Origin: Corbicula japonica
Taxonomy: Eukaryota > Mollusca > Bivalvia > Venerida > Cyrenidae
Length of the DNA stretch: 64,000 bases
Direction: 5' to 3'
NCBI GenBank assembly: GCA_038501625.1
Contig: JAZAYU010000037.1
Span: 5,146,001-5,210,000 of the forward strand
Shown: piece by piece, positions 11,258-21,882 of the stretch
How the letters are laid out: each line of letters opens with the position of its first letter
How positions within the stretch are numbered: position 1 is the stretch's first letter
The notes under the pieces: generated by a model
Seen by the model: the letters and a program-made list of their open reading frames with translations, nothing else
Database searches by the model: none
Told to the model about the DNA's origin: nothing
Translations under genes and position numbers: made by a program

Positions 11258-12983
11258 GTATGTTGAGGTTACTTTAAAATGTTGAGTATAGTTTTTAAAT
11301 TCAGTCGAACCAATGCATGTACCCACATGTAACAGTCGAACGAAGAGATAAGGCACACGGTGTTTGTCAATTATCCATACTAACATAATACATTTCTCCT
11401 TTCAAGATACATTTATAATCATAATATGTATGTGTTTGCAACCGAAAGTGTTGCCACTTTGCTACAGACGATATTATAGCTTGGTTGATAAAATGAAACA
11501 AAGTAGCATTGCAATATGCATTCACATTATTATGAAATCTGTCCAAGAATTGTGCACCGGAGTTGATTAAATTATCATTTGTCGTAAACTATAAATGCAA
11601 TACAAGGAATTCTTAAGCTCAAATGGGAGAACTGTACAAAACAGAATAATGATAGGGGATCTGTGAATATAAAAAGAAAAGCATGGGCAAAAAAAGAAGA
11701 AAAAAAATAGGAAGTTATATCTGGGATAACCGGCCAGTACCAAAAGTTTAACTTATTGAGATATTTAACCAGCAATATAAACATTCGTAAAAATTAGACC
11801 AACAAGTCGAAATGTTTGATTCGATTTAAATATCACGTGCAGCGCTGATATATGATTTACATGAATTATATTTGAAAGTTTAACAGCAAGATATTCCAAC
11901 GTCAAAGAAAACTGCCCAGGCACTAACTTTGTTTTGAACATCATAATTATATTCCCTTTAATAAGCTGTTCATCTTGTGCTGATTAATTTTGTTTCAAAA
12001 GATCTACGAAATTCATAGAATGAATGATAGCATGCCTTTATTTAACCAAAATGACTCCCAACGGGGGACTTACCCCCGACCCTCAGATATCGTGTTCAGT
12101 TAAAAGTCTGATGCTTTACCGACTGAGCTAGCCGGGCGATCTATCAAGAAACTCTCTATCAATATATCAAATCATACTTTACTTTGTAATTCTTTCTTAT
12201 GTGAAAGAATTTCCTTGGTTTCGACTGAACTTGAAGTACCGTTAATAAGCTTAACTTCCTTGCTCATTTTATCAAAGCAGCACTGCCTGAATGTATTTTT
12301 AAGGATCTGAATAAAAGTTGGAACAATAACACTGGGCATAGCGCAGATACGCAATGAAAGTAACATAACTTTACCTGTATTATTATTTGAAGAATAATTT
12401 CCATTGTGTAAGTTTTGTATAAAAAGATTATATGAAAAAAAAAATTCTACACCTGCTTATGAAAATAAAATGAATTAGGAAATAATAATTGAAAGCCGGA
12501 GATATTCTGAACCGGAAACCATAACACAGTCTAAATATTTCAGAATTATTAAAAAAAAAATATATATATATAAAGCGTGTCTAATCATACATTTTGTAAC
12601 ATCTGCTTTAAGGAATTACACGCATTTGGTATAAAAGATAAAATGGCAATATTAAATTCTAATCATCTTCACATATGAGGAGTCAAAGGTCATAAAATTC
12701 TTGATATCTCTTTCAAATGTATCTATTCAAACTTTTCCTCTTCTCTTTTTCTATTTAGGCCAAACCTAAACAGCCCATAAAGAGTTTCCATTTCAAGAAA
12801 ATACCGTTGTAATTTGCAGCCAAATATAAATATTGTGTCGATTTTAATCCTAAATGTTTGCGATCAGTTTTCATTTCATTCTGTTCCGTCCTGTTCTGCA
12901 ATAAATACATTTGTAGATGATAAGTTTATTAAATACTTACAGTTTACTAATTTAGCAGTAAAATCTTACTTTTTTATTATTAG
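11258..12983 (+). other. Intron 4 of the cadherin-like gene
   Basis: A 1.7-kb intron between GTATGT and TTTTTTATTATTAG. It carries a tRNA-Lys-like sequence on the minus strand (12056-12138). Otherwise it is AT-rich with short A and TA runs near 12540-12580. Confidence 0.6.
12056..12138 (-). tRNA. tRNA-Lys(TTT)-like pseudogene or retained copy
   Basis: On the minus strand the sequence reads GCCCGGCTAGCTCAGTCGG, which is a tRNA acceptor stem, D-stem and A-box. It is followed by GCATCAGACTTTTAA with a TTT anticodon. A 12-nt insertion sits exactly after the base 3' of the anticodon, the canonical tRNA intron position, before the anticodon stem closes with TCTG. The acceptor stem pairs at six of seven positions with GTTGGGA, allowing G-T pairs. 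The T-loop is two bases short (GGGGG-TAAGT-CCCCC) and lacks TTC, which damages the B-box. It is therefore more likely a pseudogene or the head of a degenerate tRNA-derived SINE than a working tRNA. Confidence 0.5.
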
Positions 12984-13150
12984 GAAAGGGGCTGCAGGCG
13001 CCATAAACTATATAACCAGCACCAGCATTAATCTGAACTGGTTTTCCACCGCGGCGATGCCAACTACTGCAGGAACCGAAACGCATCCTTGGTACTCAGA
13101 AGACATCGTAAAGGGGCGAGAATACATGATAAAAATTGGAACTGATGCTT
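12984..13150 (+). CDS. Cadherin-like gene exon 5: N-terminal domain, last part
   Basis: The exon lies between TTTTATTATTAG and GTAAGA and enters in phase 2 and leaves in phase 1. It encodes about 56 residues beginning WKGAAGAINYITSTSINLN and ending GREYMIKIGTDA. The final strand GREY-x-(I/V)K(I/V) closes the N-terminal domain before the first cadherin repeat. No cysteine is visible here. It joins exon 6 across a 17.7-kb intron in matching phase. Confidence 0.85.
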
Positions 13151-13529
13151 GTAAGAAAAGTCACTTTTATTTATAAGCATTAACACATTTTATAACAATT
13201 TTGAATCTTATCTTATGTAAAAGTATCCTTTACAATAACAAGATATACACGTTTATATTAGAGATCATCATAAAATATTTCGGAACATGGTTTGCAGTTC
13301 CTTGGCAGAAGATATAAAATTTCACTATATATGCACATGTAACAAGCCTCGCACACCCGGCCAGCCACATTTTAATGATACCAATTACATATGTCTAAAA
13401 TCTGACCGGCTGGTTTTGAAAAGAAGAAATTTCAAGTTTTTCCTTAAACCAGCCCCGTTGATGCCATATGTATTGTAAACATTTCAAGGCGTGAACACTT
13501 TGAAGAGTCTGGATATGAACAATTATTAA

Positions 13530-13690
13530 GGGCTTGCCACACTCCTCCCAATCCTGTTCATCGATAAAAAGAAAATTATCAAAATCTCAATAATGGCAAA
13601 ATGCCGTTCAATGACACTTTGCACAAATGAATGTTACTAATGTATCTTGATTTTGCAAACAGTAAGACACGTTTGAATAGTAAAGAAAAC
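13530..13690 (+). repeat. Dispersed ~390-bp repeat, copy B (half copy)
   Basis: This half copy begins with GCCACACTCCTCCCAATCCT and matches the reverse complement of 19545-19730 closely, including TCGATAAAAAGAAAATTATC. It ends at the outer inverted-repeat element. Together with the copy at 19345-19735 it forms an inverted pair around the nested element. Confidence 0.75.
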
Positions 13691-14089
13691 GGCTGTCGGA
13701 CACTTCGACCCCTAACCATTTCGACCCCTTACCTTTTCGACCCCTAAGACATCTCGACCCCTGCCACTTCGACCCCTAGGACATTTCGACCCCTTATTTT
13801 TTATGGACATCTCGACCCCTTATTTTAGAAATCCGAAAAAATATTTAATTTTGCATGATACTGCATTTACTTTTTGACATCATGTTTATAAACGTAAATA
13901 CAGAGATATATTGGACAGCGGGACAATAATCTAACGACCTCGCAGATTATTTCAAAATGAGCTGAATAAAAACAAATATCCGATTTTAAATCTCTGGAAA
14001 AAAGAAGCAATCTTCTATGTTTTAAACAGAATTTAATTCAACGACAAATACATATACACAAATAAATGCAATAACAAACACTGGGTATC

Positions 14090-15704
14090 GGGACATTACG
14101 GACCATGATCATTACGGACCAGACATAACGGACCAGATTTTGGGACATGACGGACCACCAAAAAAGACATAACGGACCAGATTTATAGACATTACGGACC
14201 ATCTAAAAGACATAACGGACCATCTAAAAGACATAACGGACCATCTAAAAGGCATAACGGACCAGATATATACATATTACGGACCATCTTTAGAACGATA
14301 AAGAATATAAAATGTAATTTTAAAACATAATGTATAGAATTGTATACAGTACAGACCATCTTCAGATTAATATGAATATTGAAAACATAACGGACCATTT
14401 AAAGATTCATGTAACGAAAGACTTTTCTTATATAAAGATGAATTTTTGTTTAAATTGATTTTTAGGTTTCGAGTAGTTTATATCACAATCAATATATGAA
14501 ACATTTTTTGTAATTTATTAACACCAGTATAACTTACCACACATCGTTTTTGGCGAATACGCTTGTTATAATTTGCTAATTTTGATAGCACACCTGTCAA
14601 ATTTCTCTCAAATAACTGTGAAAAATTCCCGTGGAATTCATATAGAACAATAGCTGACGGTCAATTTTGTGATCACCCCTGTGAAATTCCATAAGGTGTT
14701 AGTAACCCAAGTACACATTTGCTTTACACAGGAATTAATATAATGGATGAAAGAAAAACAATTAGAAATAGTTTCTTATTTATTTAGCACATTTATGAAC
14801 AAGCACATCAACCATAAAGCACATTAATCTCACTATAAAACATTTAACTAAACAAAAAAATAAACAATTCATACCACACACAAATAGTTGAAATTTAACG
14901 AGGCACACATTTACAAATACAAACATGTACAACATCAACTATATATACCACAAAATAAAATATTAAACAGCACAGAGTACATAAATGACTGATTACAGTG
15001 TTTACAGCATGTTTCAAGCAAACTATTGTAAAAAGGTAAAAACAAACAAATAATACAATCACAAAGACACAAGCACGTTTATCAACCACACCATAAAACA
15101 TTAAACAATAAACAAGAAATAACAATAACATTATCATTTAAATATTCTATGTATTCATCAACGTACTAAAAATTTACGCTGGTGCATACAGTCTGGCACA
15201 TGCCTCAGTTAAGTGTTCAGTGTATTCATCAACATACAAATAATTTAAACAGGTGCATACAATCTGGCACACGCCTTCAACAGGCTACTAGCTGATCGCT
15301 CCTTTTGTGTGAAAACCCTGCATGATTGGCATTAATTCTGAGTAATTTTGCAAACTGTTGTCAAAACCTGGAAGGCCTAATTTTGATTGCAAAAAAAGCA
15401 TTTCATATTTATTAACTAGTTGTTATTATGACCCTTAAATTATCGCCAACACAGTAGCGAAGAAATAACTACCGACAGGCTTTAATTGGCATTTAAGTTC
15501 TTACTATAATTTATATTCCATCTATAGATGGTCCGTAATGTGTATATATCTGGTCCGTTATGTCTTATAGATGGTCCGTTATGTCTTTTAGATGGTCCGT
15601 AATGTCTATCAATCTGGTCCGTAATGTCTATAAATCTGATCCGTAATGTCCTAAAATCTGGTCCGTTATGTCTGGTCCGTAATGGTCATGATCCGTAATG
15701 TCCC
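14090..15704. mobile_element. Inner inverted-repeat element with ACGGACCA phrase arrays
   Basis: The left end begins GGGACATTACGGACCATGAT and the right end is its near inverse, ending CCGTAATGTCCC. Both termini contain five to eight iterations of a phrase like GACATAACGGACCATCTAAA. The 1.6-kb interior is AT-rich and shows no recognised protein. It is a non-autonomous element nested in the outer one. Two different families here share the design of termini built from a repeated short phrase beginning GGACAT. Confidence 0.75.
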
Positions 15705-16226
15705 TAATTCAAACATACATGTACGAGCCAAACAAATACAATTAATACCAATCACATCGTAGTAAAAACCGAATTATGCATTTACAGTGCAATGACATAA
15801 TAATAATATAATTTCCGTATAATTCAAATGAATTCAGAGATATGCTTTAAATGTAGAGATTGCAATTTGTGGATTGCATTTTAAATCAATTTCCCATACA
15901 TTTTTTATGTTAATTTTTAATTTGTAAATGGTAAAAATTATACTTAAAATGTAACTTTTACAAATAATTTTAAAGCAACTTATTTAAGATTATTTTTGCT
16001 GATTTTGGGTATTTGTGAATTTATCGGCCCAGGCATGTTGAAATGCACATGTTTAGTATTTGATTTAAAAAATGAAAAGACATAGACTGGGCTGCTATTC
16101 TAGTACATTTTTTAAGTCTCTTTGTGCGACGATTTTAATTTATTTATGCATTTTTCTTACAATAATCAACTTTTTGTGACTTATTATGACAGATTGTTAA
16201 TACACAAAGTGTCACATATTTCTAAC

Positions 16227-16600
16227 CTGTTGATTTACCTGGGGTCCATAGTCCTTTGTAACAATTATCACCTTTCTAGACTTCCATCTGGACAATAATA
16301 TTAATTATCGGGTTTAAATGGTGATAACAACACACAAATAACCCTTCCTTTGATTAAATGTTTTATAAAAAAAAGAACAGATTTTGAAGAATCATCTCGA
16401 TTTAAGATTATAAAACACAAAATAGTATGACACACTGGCTGAATCCATACCAAACTTTTATTTATTTTGTAAAATCAGATTTTGATTTACAACTGTAACG
16501 CAAAAAACAATAACGCATCCTAATTTCTAAATTTCATTAATAATTTTTTTAACTTATTGATTTCTGCATAACAAATAAGTAAAATTGTTGATGGATTTGT
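16227..16600 (+). repeat. Direct repeat, copy 1 (pair with 18605-18890)
   Basis: The two blocks share TTTGTAACAATTATCACCTT, CTGGACAATAATATTAATTA, ACCAACACACAAATAA-like and a later AACTTATT phrase. They are colinear with many substitutions and indels, so the duplication is old. Confidence 0.65.
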
Positions 16601-17160
16601 CAAAACAGTTACAGTATTTTATGTAAATAATAAACAAAATACATGTATTACTACATTACAAAGGGACCATCATATAACTTTTGGGATTAGGTTTGGCGCA
16701 TGTTAAATACGCAATAATTAAATTCCAGCGAAATCGCACCCTTTATAGTATGTTAAAAAAAGAAATATACAAAGTTCAATTATATCTTTAGCGCGAAAAC
16801 TTGGCCCGCGAAACATAATGATACCACAGCAATATTTTAACGCCCAGTTGTTCACCATATAAACCTTATAAACAATTTCTACATTTATTAATCGAAATTT
16901 TATTGTATCATGAATGATTAAACATAAAATCCTTTTTATTAAATTGAATTTTATCAAATTTCTGTACGTCGTATACTGAAAAGTGTACGTTAAATAATGA
17001 AAATGTTTTTTTGTTTAGATATTAAAAAGGGCATGTGTACAAAGCAAATCCACATTATGATAAAAAAAACATTGGATCTAAAGGACAAAAAGTTATCTAC
17101 GTAGAAGAAAAGACAAATAAAAATATGTAAAATCATAGAGTGAACTATTATTATAGTTAA

Positions 17161-17712
17161 TTGGTCAAAGCTGATCCGCATCAAACACCAAATATACAGG
17201 ATTTCTATAATCACTTCAAAAATCAAAACGTAGATGACACCACCACTCCGTTTAATAACTCGGACATCATTAATTCGTCTTTATCGCAAGATTTACCATA
17301 CAATACAGATAACCTGAATAAAACAATATCGATCCAAGAAATTTCGAAATTAATAGACAAACTTAAAAATTCTAAAGCAGCTTCACCACAGGATTACATA
17401 TATAACGAGTATATTAAAAGTACAAAAGACAAAATGCTCCCAATCTATTATTCTTACTTTAATAAAATTCTTGACAACGGCGTCTTGCCGGACAGCTGGC
17501 TAATAGGTACAATCAAACCTATTTACAAAAAGAAAGGTTCCCACATGAGTCCAGAAAACTACCGACCTATTACACTTCTCAGTTGCTTAGGAAAACTTTT
17601 TACGGCGATCCTTAACGAAAGAATTACTAAGTTTCTTAATGATAACAAAATACTTCTTGAGAACCAGGCTGGTTTTCGTGCGACTTATGCAACATATAAT
17701 CTCATCATTTAG
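17161..17712 (+). pseudogene. Non-LTR retrotransposon reverse-transcriptase relic
   Basis: An uninterrupted frame of about 183 codons covers the N-terminal part of a reverse-transcriptase domain. Landmarks are KLKNSKAASPQDYIYNEYIK, then VLPDSWLIGTIKPIYKKKGS, then NYRPITLLSCLGKLFTAILN and finally ENQAGFRA. These are the fingers-region blocks 0-2 of jockey/CR1-like non-LTR elements. The catalytic YADD box and the thumb are absent because the match fades after AGFR and a TAG follows. There is no initiation codon, since the frame opens after an upstream stop. No endonuclease domain is seen upstream. It is a truncated relic inside the outer inverted-repeat element. Confidence 0.85.
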
Positions 17713-18419
17713 GAATCCTTAACAAACTGATCCGATTATTTAATGACTGTTCCCAGATCAATCACTGAAAAATATACATTTACACACGCTCGCGCACACA
17801 ACACACGCACACATATCATAACTAGCCTCTGAAGCCCTATAGTTTAACGCAAAATTACCTTTAAAAGTGGCCCATGCTACCTGCAATCATACATGTACAT
17901 GCTGTTCAATTCAAGTAGCTATATTTATATAAAAAGATTTCTATGAGATAATCAAAGCATTTTTGTTTACAGTACATCTTACACTTTATTCACTACTAAA
18001 ATAGATTAAAATTTAGCAAAGTACATACTCTTTCATGAAGCGTAGTAAATTCATTCCATCCCAGACCATCTTGTAGTAAAAACACGATCCCCCACGAATT
18101 GCACGCCGACAATTACACTTCATTGACTGTACTACCTGATTCATTCACTAACAATCAATACACGTCACGTGCCTGTCATAATGCAGGTGCGTATACGTCC
18201 TACTTACCCAAATACGATAACCGTGTTCAGTTATTCTTTATTATGTTGCAAATTGTACAATTGTTGCTGTTTGAACAATTATTGAAGAGTTGACACAGAA
18301 CCAAAATATGTAATATATTGTTGACGTAATATATGAATATCCCCATGTAAACCCGAGGCCTCTAAAATTGGCTACAGCGGTAACTGAAACCCCTAAAAAT
18401 ACCAACTTCTTCGGGCTGA

Positions 18420-18603
18420 TAGACCGCCATTTAGCTTTATATTTCAGAGGCCCGGGGTGTGTTCTTTTTTCTGTAGTGTATTTGTTCTCTGTTTTGTCAG
18501 TCCCCCTTGTAACCCACTGAATGTTTATTATTTAATTGATCCCTGTTGTTACTGTATACATGTAACCGGGAATGAAATAAAAGTTGAAGTAGAAGTAGTA
18601 GTA
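18420..18603 (+). repeat. Possible LINE 3' UTR with trinucleotide tail
   Basis: The stretch ends with GGGAATGAAATAAAAGTTG and a tail of GAAGTAGAAGTAGTAGTA. This layout matches the other two retroposon-like 3' ends in the window. Family identity is not established. Confidence 0.4.
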
Positions 18604-18604
18604 C

Positions 18605-18890
18605 CTGTTGATTTAATTTGGGTTCATATTCTTTTGTAACAATTATCACCTTTTTAGACTTCCGTCTGGACAATAATATTAATTATCTCGTTTAAATGGT
18701 TCTACCAACACACAAATAAACTCTCCTTCGATTAAATGCTTTAATCAAACGAATTCTGAACAGATTTTTAAGAATCCTCCCTATTATTACAAAACACAAA
18801 AAAAATTAAAGCAGCATAAATTTTTAATTTCATCAATAATTTTTTAACTTATTTGTTTCCGCATATCAAATAAGTTAAAATTTAACTGAT
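18605..18890 (+). repeat. Direct repeat, copy 2 (pair with 16227-16600)
   Basis: See the partner copy. Shared phrases appear in the same order, with more deletions here. The copy begins directly after the putative LINE tail. Confidence 0.6.
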
Positions 18891-19344
18891 TTTCAAAATT
18901 TAGTGTTTCTACTTAGTTCAAGTTGTAACACAAACTTTCAACAAATTAATATTTAAATACCAAATCTGCATTAAATTGTTCAAAAATATATTTGAATATA
19001 TTAAAATAGTTTTTAAAAGTAGGGGTCGAAGTGTCCAACCAGGTAGGGGTCGAAGTGTCTTCAAACCAGGGGTCGAAATGGCAAGGGGTCGAAATGTCTC
19101 AGAAAATATATAGGGGTCGAAATGGTAAGGGGTCGAGATGTCCTGATACCAAGACTTTAAGCTAGACTTTAAAGTTCCTTAAAATTCAAGCTAGACTTTA
19201 AAATACCTTAAAATTCTATTTACATAAATTTACAAAACCTAAGCGATACAATACATAATTTCAAATTCCCAAGTGAGTGCAATGTTAGTGACAAGAAAAT
19301 GTTGTGTACTTTGTAAAAAACTTTCAACTACAAAAAGAGAAATC

Positions 19345-19735
19345 AGTGATTGTCATCCGTTTACGCGACCAGGAAGCGATCAGAAAATTGAAGGTCAAAC
19401 ACACTTTTACTAATATCTCGTAAAGTTTAGATATGTAAGTCACGAGGACACAATAAATTGTTGTCATCATCATATTACTCATGTAGGCATTTAAAATGAT
19501 GTTTCGTGTTGTTTAGTTTTTGTGAATTTGTGTAAATAGAAGTTGAGGGAATTTTTAGATCTCCCTATTTTTCTTTATTATTCTAACGTGTCTTACCATC
19601 TGCAAAATATAGATACATTAATAACATACATTTGTGCAAAGTTTCATTTAACGGCATTTTGCCGTTATTGAGATTTTGATAATTTTCTTTTTATCGATAA
19701 ACAGGATTGGGAGGAGTGTGGTAATCCCTTACAAA
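19345..19735 (-). repeat. Dispersed ~390-bp repeat, copy C
   Basis: In reverse complement this is the most complete copy of the repeat also seen at 7070-7410 and 13530-13690. It includes ATCCGTTTACGCG on the plus strand at one end and GATTGGGAGGAGTGTGG at the other. Confidence 0.7.
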
Positions 19736-20157
19736 GTCGAAGTCAGGATGTTTCTGATCGAATTTGCTTGAAATATTTCAATGGTGTCGAAAAGATATGG
19801 TTTTTCAGATTTAATGATGGTTAAATCTCACTATCTCACTTTAATATATGAGATATAATTTAGCTCAGAGATTTGTTTTAATTATTCAAAAGATATTTAG
19901 TAGATACATAAAAAAATATTTCAAAGTCTTTTACGAACTTTGGGTTATTTCTATACTGGTGTTGATTTTAAACTCAAAACTTTATCAGCTGTTTAAAAGC
20001 ATGCTGAAAATATAAACAGAATTAAGTACCTGGTTACACGTTTTTCGTGCACAGATTCTTAATGATTGTTCAGCTTGTAACATACCGCGTAAAGAGCATG
20101 CGAAACCATACGTATGTTGAGCAAGTATTTTATTGTTACTGTCATATCTGCTTATAA

Positions 20158-20211
20158 GGAATCGACCCTACGATTTCGACGCGCGAAGCGCGTCGAAATC
20201 GTGTCGATTCC
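20158..20211. repeat. Perfect GC-rich hairpin in AT-rich DNA
   Basis: A stem containing CGATTTCGACGCGC pairs with GCGCGTCGAAATCG around a 3-nt loop, extended outward by GGAATCGA and TCGATTCC with a few unpaired bases. It is followed at about 20340-20400 by GCCGCCATTTTG, which matches a YY1-type site in reverse. No gene is supported nearby. Confidence 0.7.
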
Positions 20212-20899
20212 GATTACGGTATTGCGCATGAGCAAAACGTAGTACCGTGAAACTTTGAGACCTTGTCTTCCGGTTTGCAAAATACGGCTTTCTGATTGGA
20301 CAATATGACTTTCATCCGGGTGCAATAGTCTTTTATGCTTGCTTCCGAATTTTAAAACTGAAAGCCGCCATTTTGTTTCTCGATTCAGTAAGAATGGTCT
20401 CCTTCCTTAGATGGATAATGAACGTAGACTCGAAGTGGCCTCATCAATCAAGTTAAAGGTGATCCGGTACCAAATTGAGAACCCTACCCGTAGTGGATAT
20501 TGACAGCAGACCGTTCGCGTAGTGGCTGTCTTACGGTTAATATTTTGTATTGGTCTTATTTCTATCCCAACGTGACGTTAACGGTGTCACACTGGAATTA
20601 TTTAATGGCTGTCTTGAGTAAATGTTGTCTAAAGATGGCATTTCCAATCGAAAATGGATTTGTTGCTGCGAATAAACAGATAATTGGAACGAACACTGTA
20701 AGAAACTTTCGCATGGGTGTGTTTGTTTGTTTGAAATGTCAAAAGAGACGAATGATTTTTTTAAATTTTAGAAATCGTTTCAATCAATACTTCAGTTTAA
20801 AAATAAATACACCCAGCTGCAGAATAGTAGATAGACCTCCAGTAACGGCGGAAAAAAGTGAAGCATTAGTTATTTGTAGTCGTGCAAAGGCATAACAAA

Positions 20900-21060
20900 G
20901 AAAAGATCTTGATAGTGTAACAGTTTTTATTGCAAGTTGAGACAGCAATTGCAGATAAATTTCAACAATAACTTGCAACACGAACCACTTGGCAACTGTA
21001 ACAATGTTAAAGTGGGCACGGCGAAGCCGTGTTTTCCAAGGAGAGAAATAGAGAAATGCA
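20900..21060. repeat. Local repeat containing GCACGGCGAAGCCGTG, copy 1
   Basis: The block around ACCACTTGGCAACTGTAACA and GGCACGGCGAAGCCGTGTTT is repeated at about 21655-21760. The short palindromic phrase alone recurs at 21806-21822 and 25142-25160. It looks like the conserved core of a miniature element. Confidence 0.6.
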
Positions 21061-21277
21061 TGTTGAGACAGCAATTGCCTGGTCTGGACAAACCCACTAG
21101 CCCGACCCCCTGAACAAGCTGAAAATTGTATCACACAATCTCAAAATATCTGATTGCTTGTCCGTGGGCTAGCTCAATTTTTTAGTTCAGACTACCCGGT
21201 AGTTTAAAATTTAATTTGATATGCGCCATTCTCGTTTAGCACCACATGCATATCGTGTTTTACAACAGAAATAAGTT

Positions 21278-21459
21278 TACAGTCAAACCTATCTTTAGCA
21301 GCCACCCAAGGGAGTGACAAAAAGTGGCTGCACTATACAGGTGGCTGTTAAAGACAGGTTATAATGAGAACAAAATGTGAGTTTAGGACATATTCAAACT
21401 GGCTGTTTAAGACAGGTGATTGCTATTCGCAGGTGGCTGCTAAGGCAGGTTTCACTGTA
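21278..21459. mobile_element. Miniature inverted-repeat element with TA flanks
   Basis: The left end reads TACAGTCAAACCTATCTT and the right end GGCAGGTTTCACTGTA. The ends are inverted repeats that also share the AGCAGCCACC motif, and both are bounded by TA, as expected for a Tc1/mariner-type target duplication. Internal GGTGGCTG phrases repeat. Length is 182 bp and there is no coding capacity. Related phrases such as GGTGGTCTTAATA occur near 28740-28915. Confidence 0.7.
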
Positions 21460-21654
21460 TTACAAAATAACATGTTTTGAGATCTGTTTTAACAATATCA
21501 AGCCCCCATGAAACGCTTCCTATTGAATTTCCTGTTTCTTTCTTTACTGTATAAATACTGACCAATCAGAATTCGCTTATTTGCACAAGTCGGACTAGCT
21601 GAAATGTTTACCCAGCTAGTGCTGTACTAGTTACAAAAACAAAACAAAATTTGT

Positions 21655-21760
21655 CCAGCCCTGATTGCAGATTAATTTCAACAATTACTAGCAACAGGAA
21701 CCACTTGGCAACTGTAACAATTTTAAAGAGGGCACGGCGAAGCCGTGTTTTCCAAGAAAA
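21655..21760. repeat. Local repeat containing GCACGGCGAAGCCGTG, copy 2
   Basis: Colinear with 20950-21055, with the order TTTCAACAA, GGAACCACTTGGCAACTGTA and GGCACGGCGAAGCCGTGTTT preserved. Confidence 0.65.
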
Positions 21761-21882
21761 GAATTTGCAACAAAAAATTAAACACTTGCAGTTTCATTTG
21801 TTTGCACAGCGAAGCCGTGTTTTAACCCATTCCTCCATAGATACACCATTATTCGTGCCGTCTGATCAGGATCTAACCTGGT

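Larger units (their letters stand above)
13695..19143. mobile_element. Outer inverted-repeat element with TCGACCCC phrase arrays
   Basis: The left end (13695-13810) carries about six copies of a short phrase, such as GGACACTTCGACCCCT and GGACATTTCGACCCCT. The right end (19020-19143) carries the same phrases in the opposite orientation, ending AGGGGTCGAGATGTCC. The interior holds a second inverted-repeat element (14090-15704), a reverse-transcriptase relic and a direct repeat (16227-16600 versus 18605-18890). No transposase was recognised. The shared terminal phrases suggest a DNA transposon without its own transposase, but no target-site duplication was identified. The direct internal repeat may indicate more than one insertion. 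Confidence 0.6.

Noticed and set aside
11051..11386. 111-codon minus-strand frame
   Set aside because: It is the shadow of exon 4 of the cadherin-like gene and its flanking introns.
20500..20895. 131-codon plus-strand frame
   Set aside because: The only possible start is TTG, the composition is not protein-like, no family pattern was recognised and the end overlaps a repeat.
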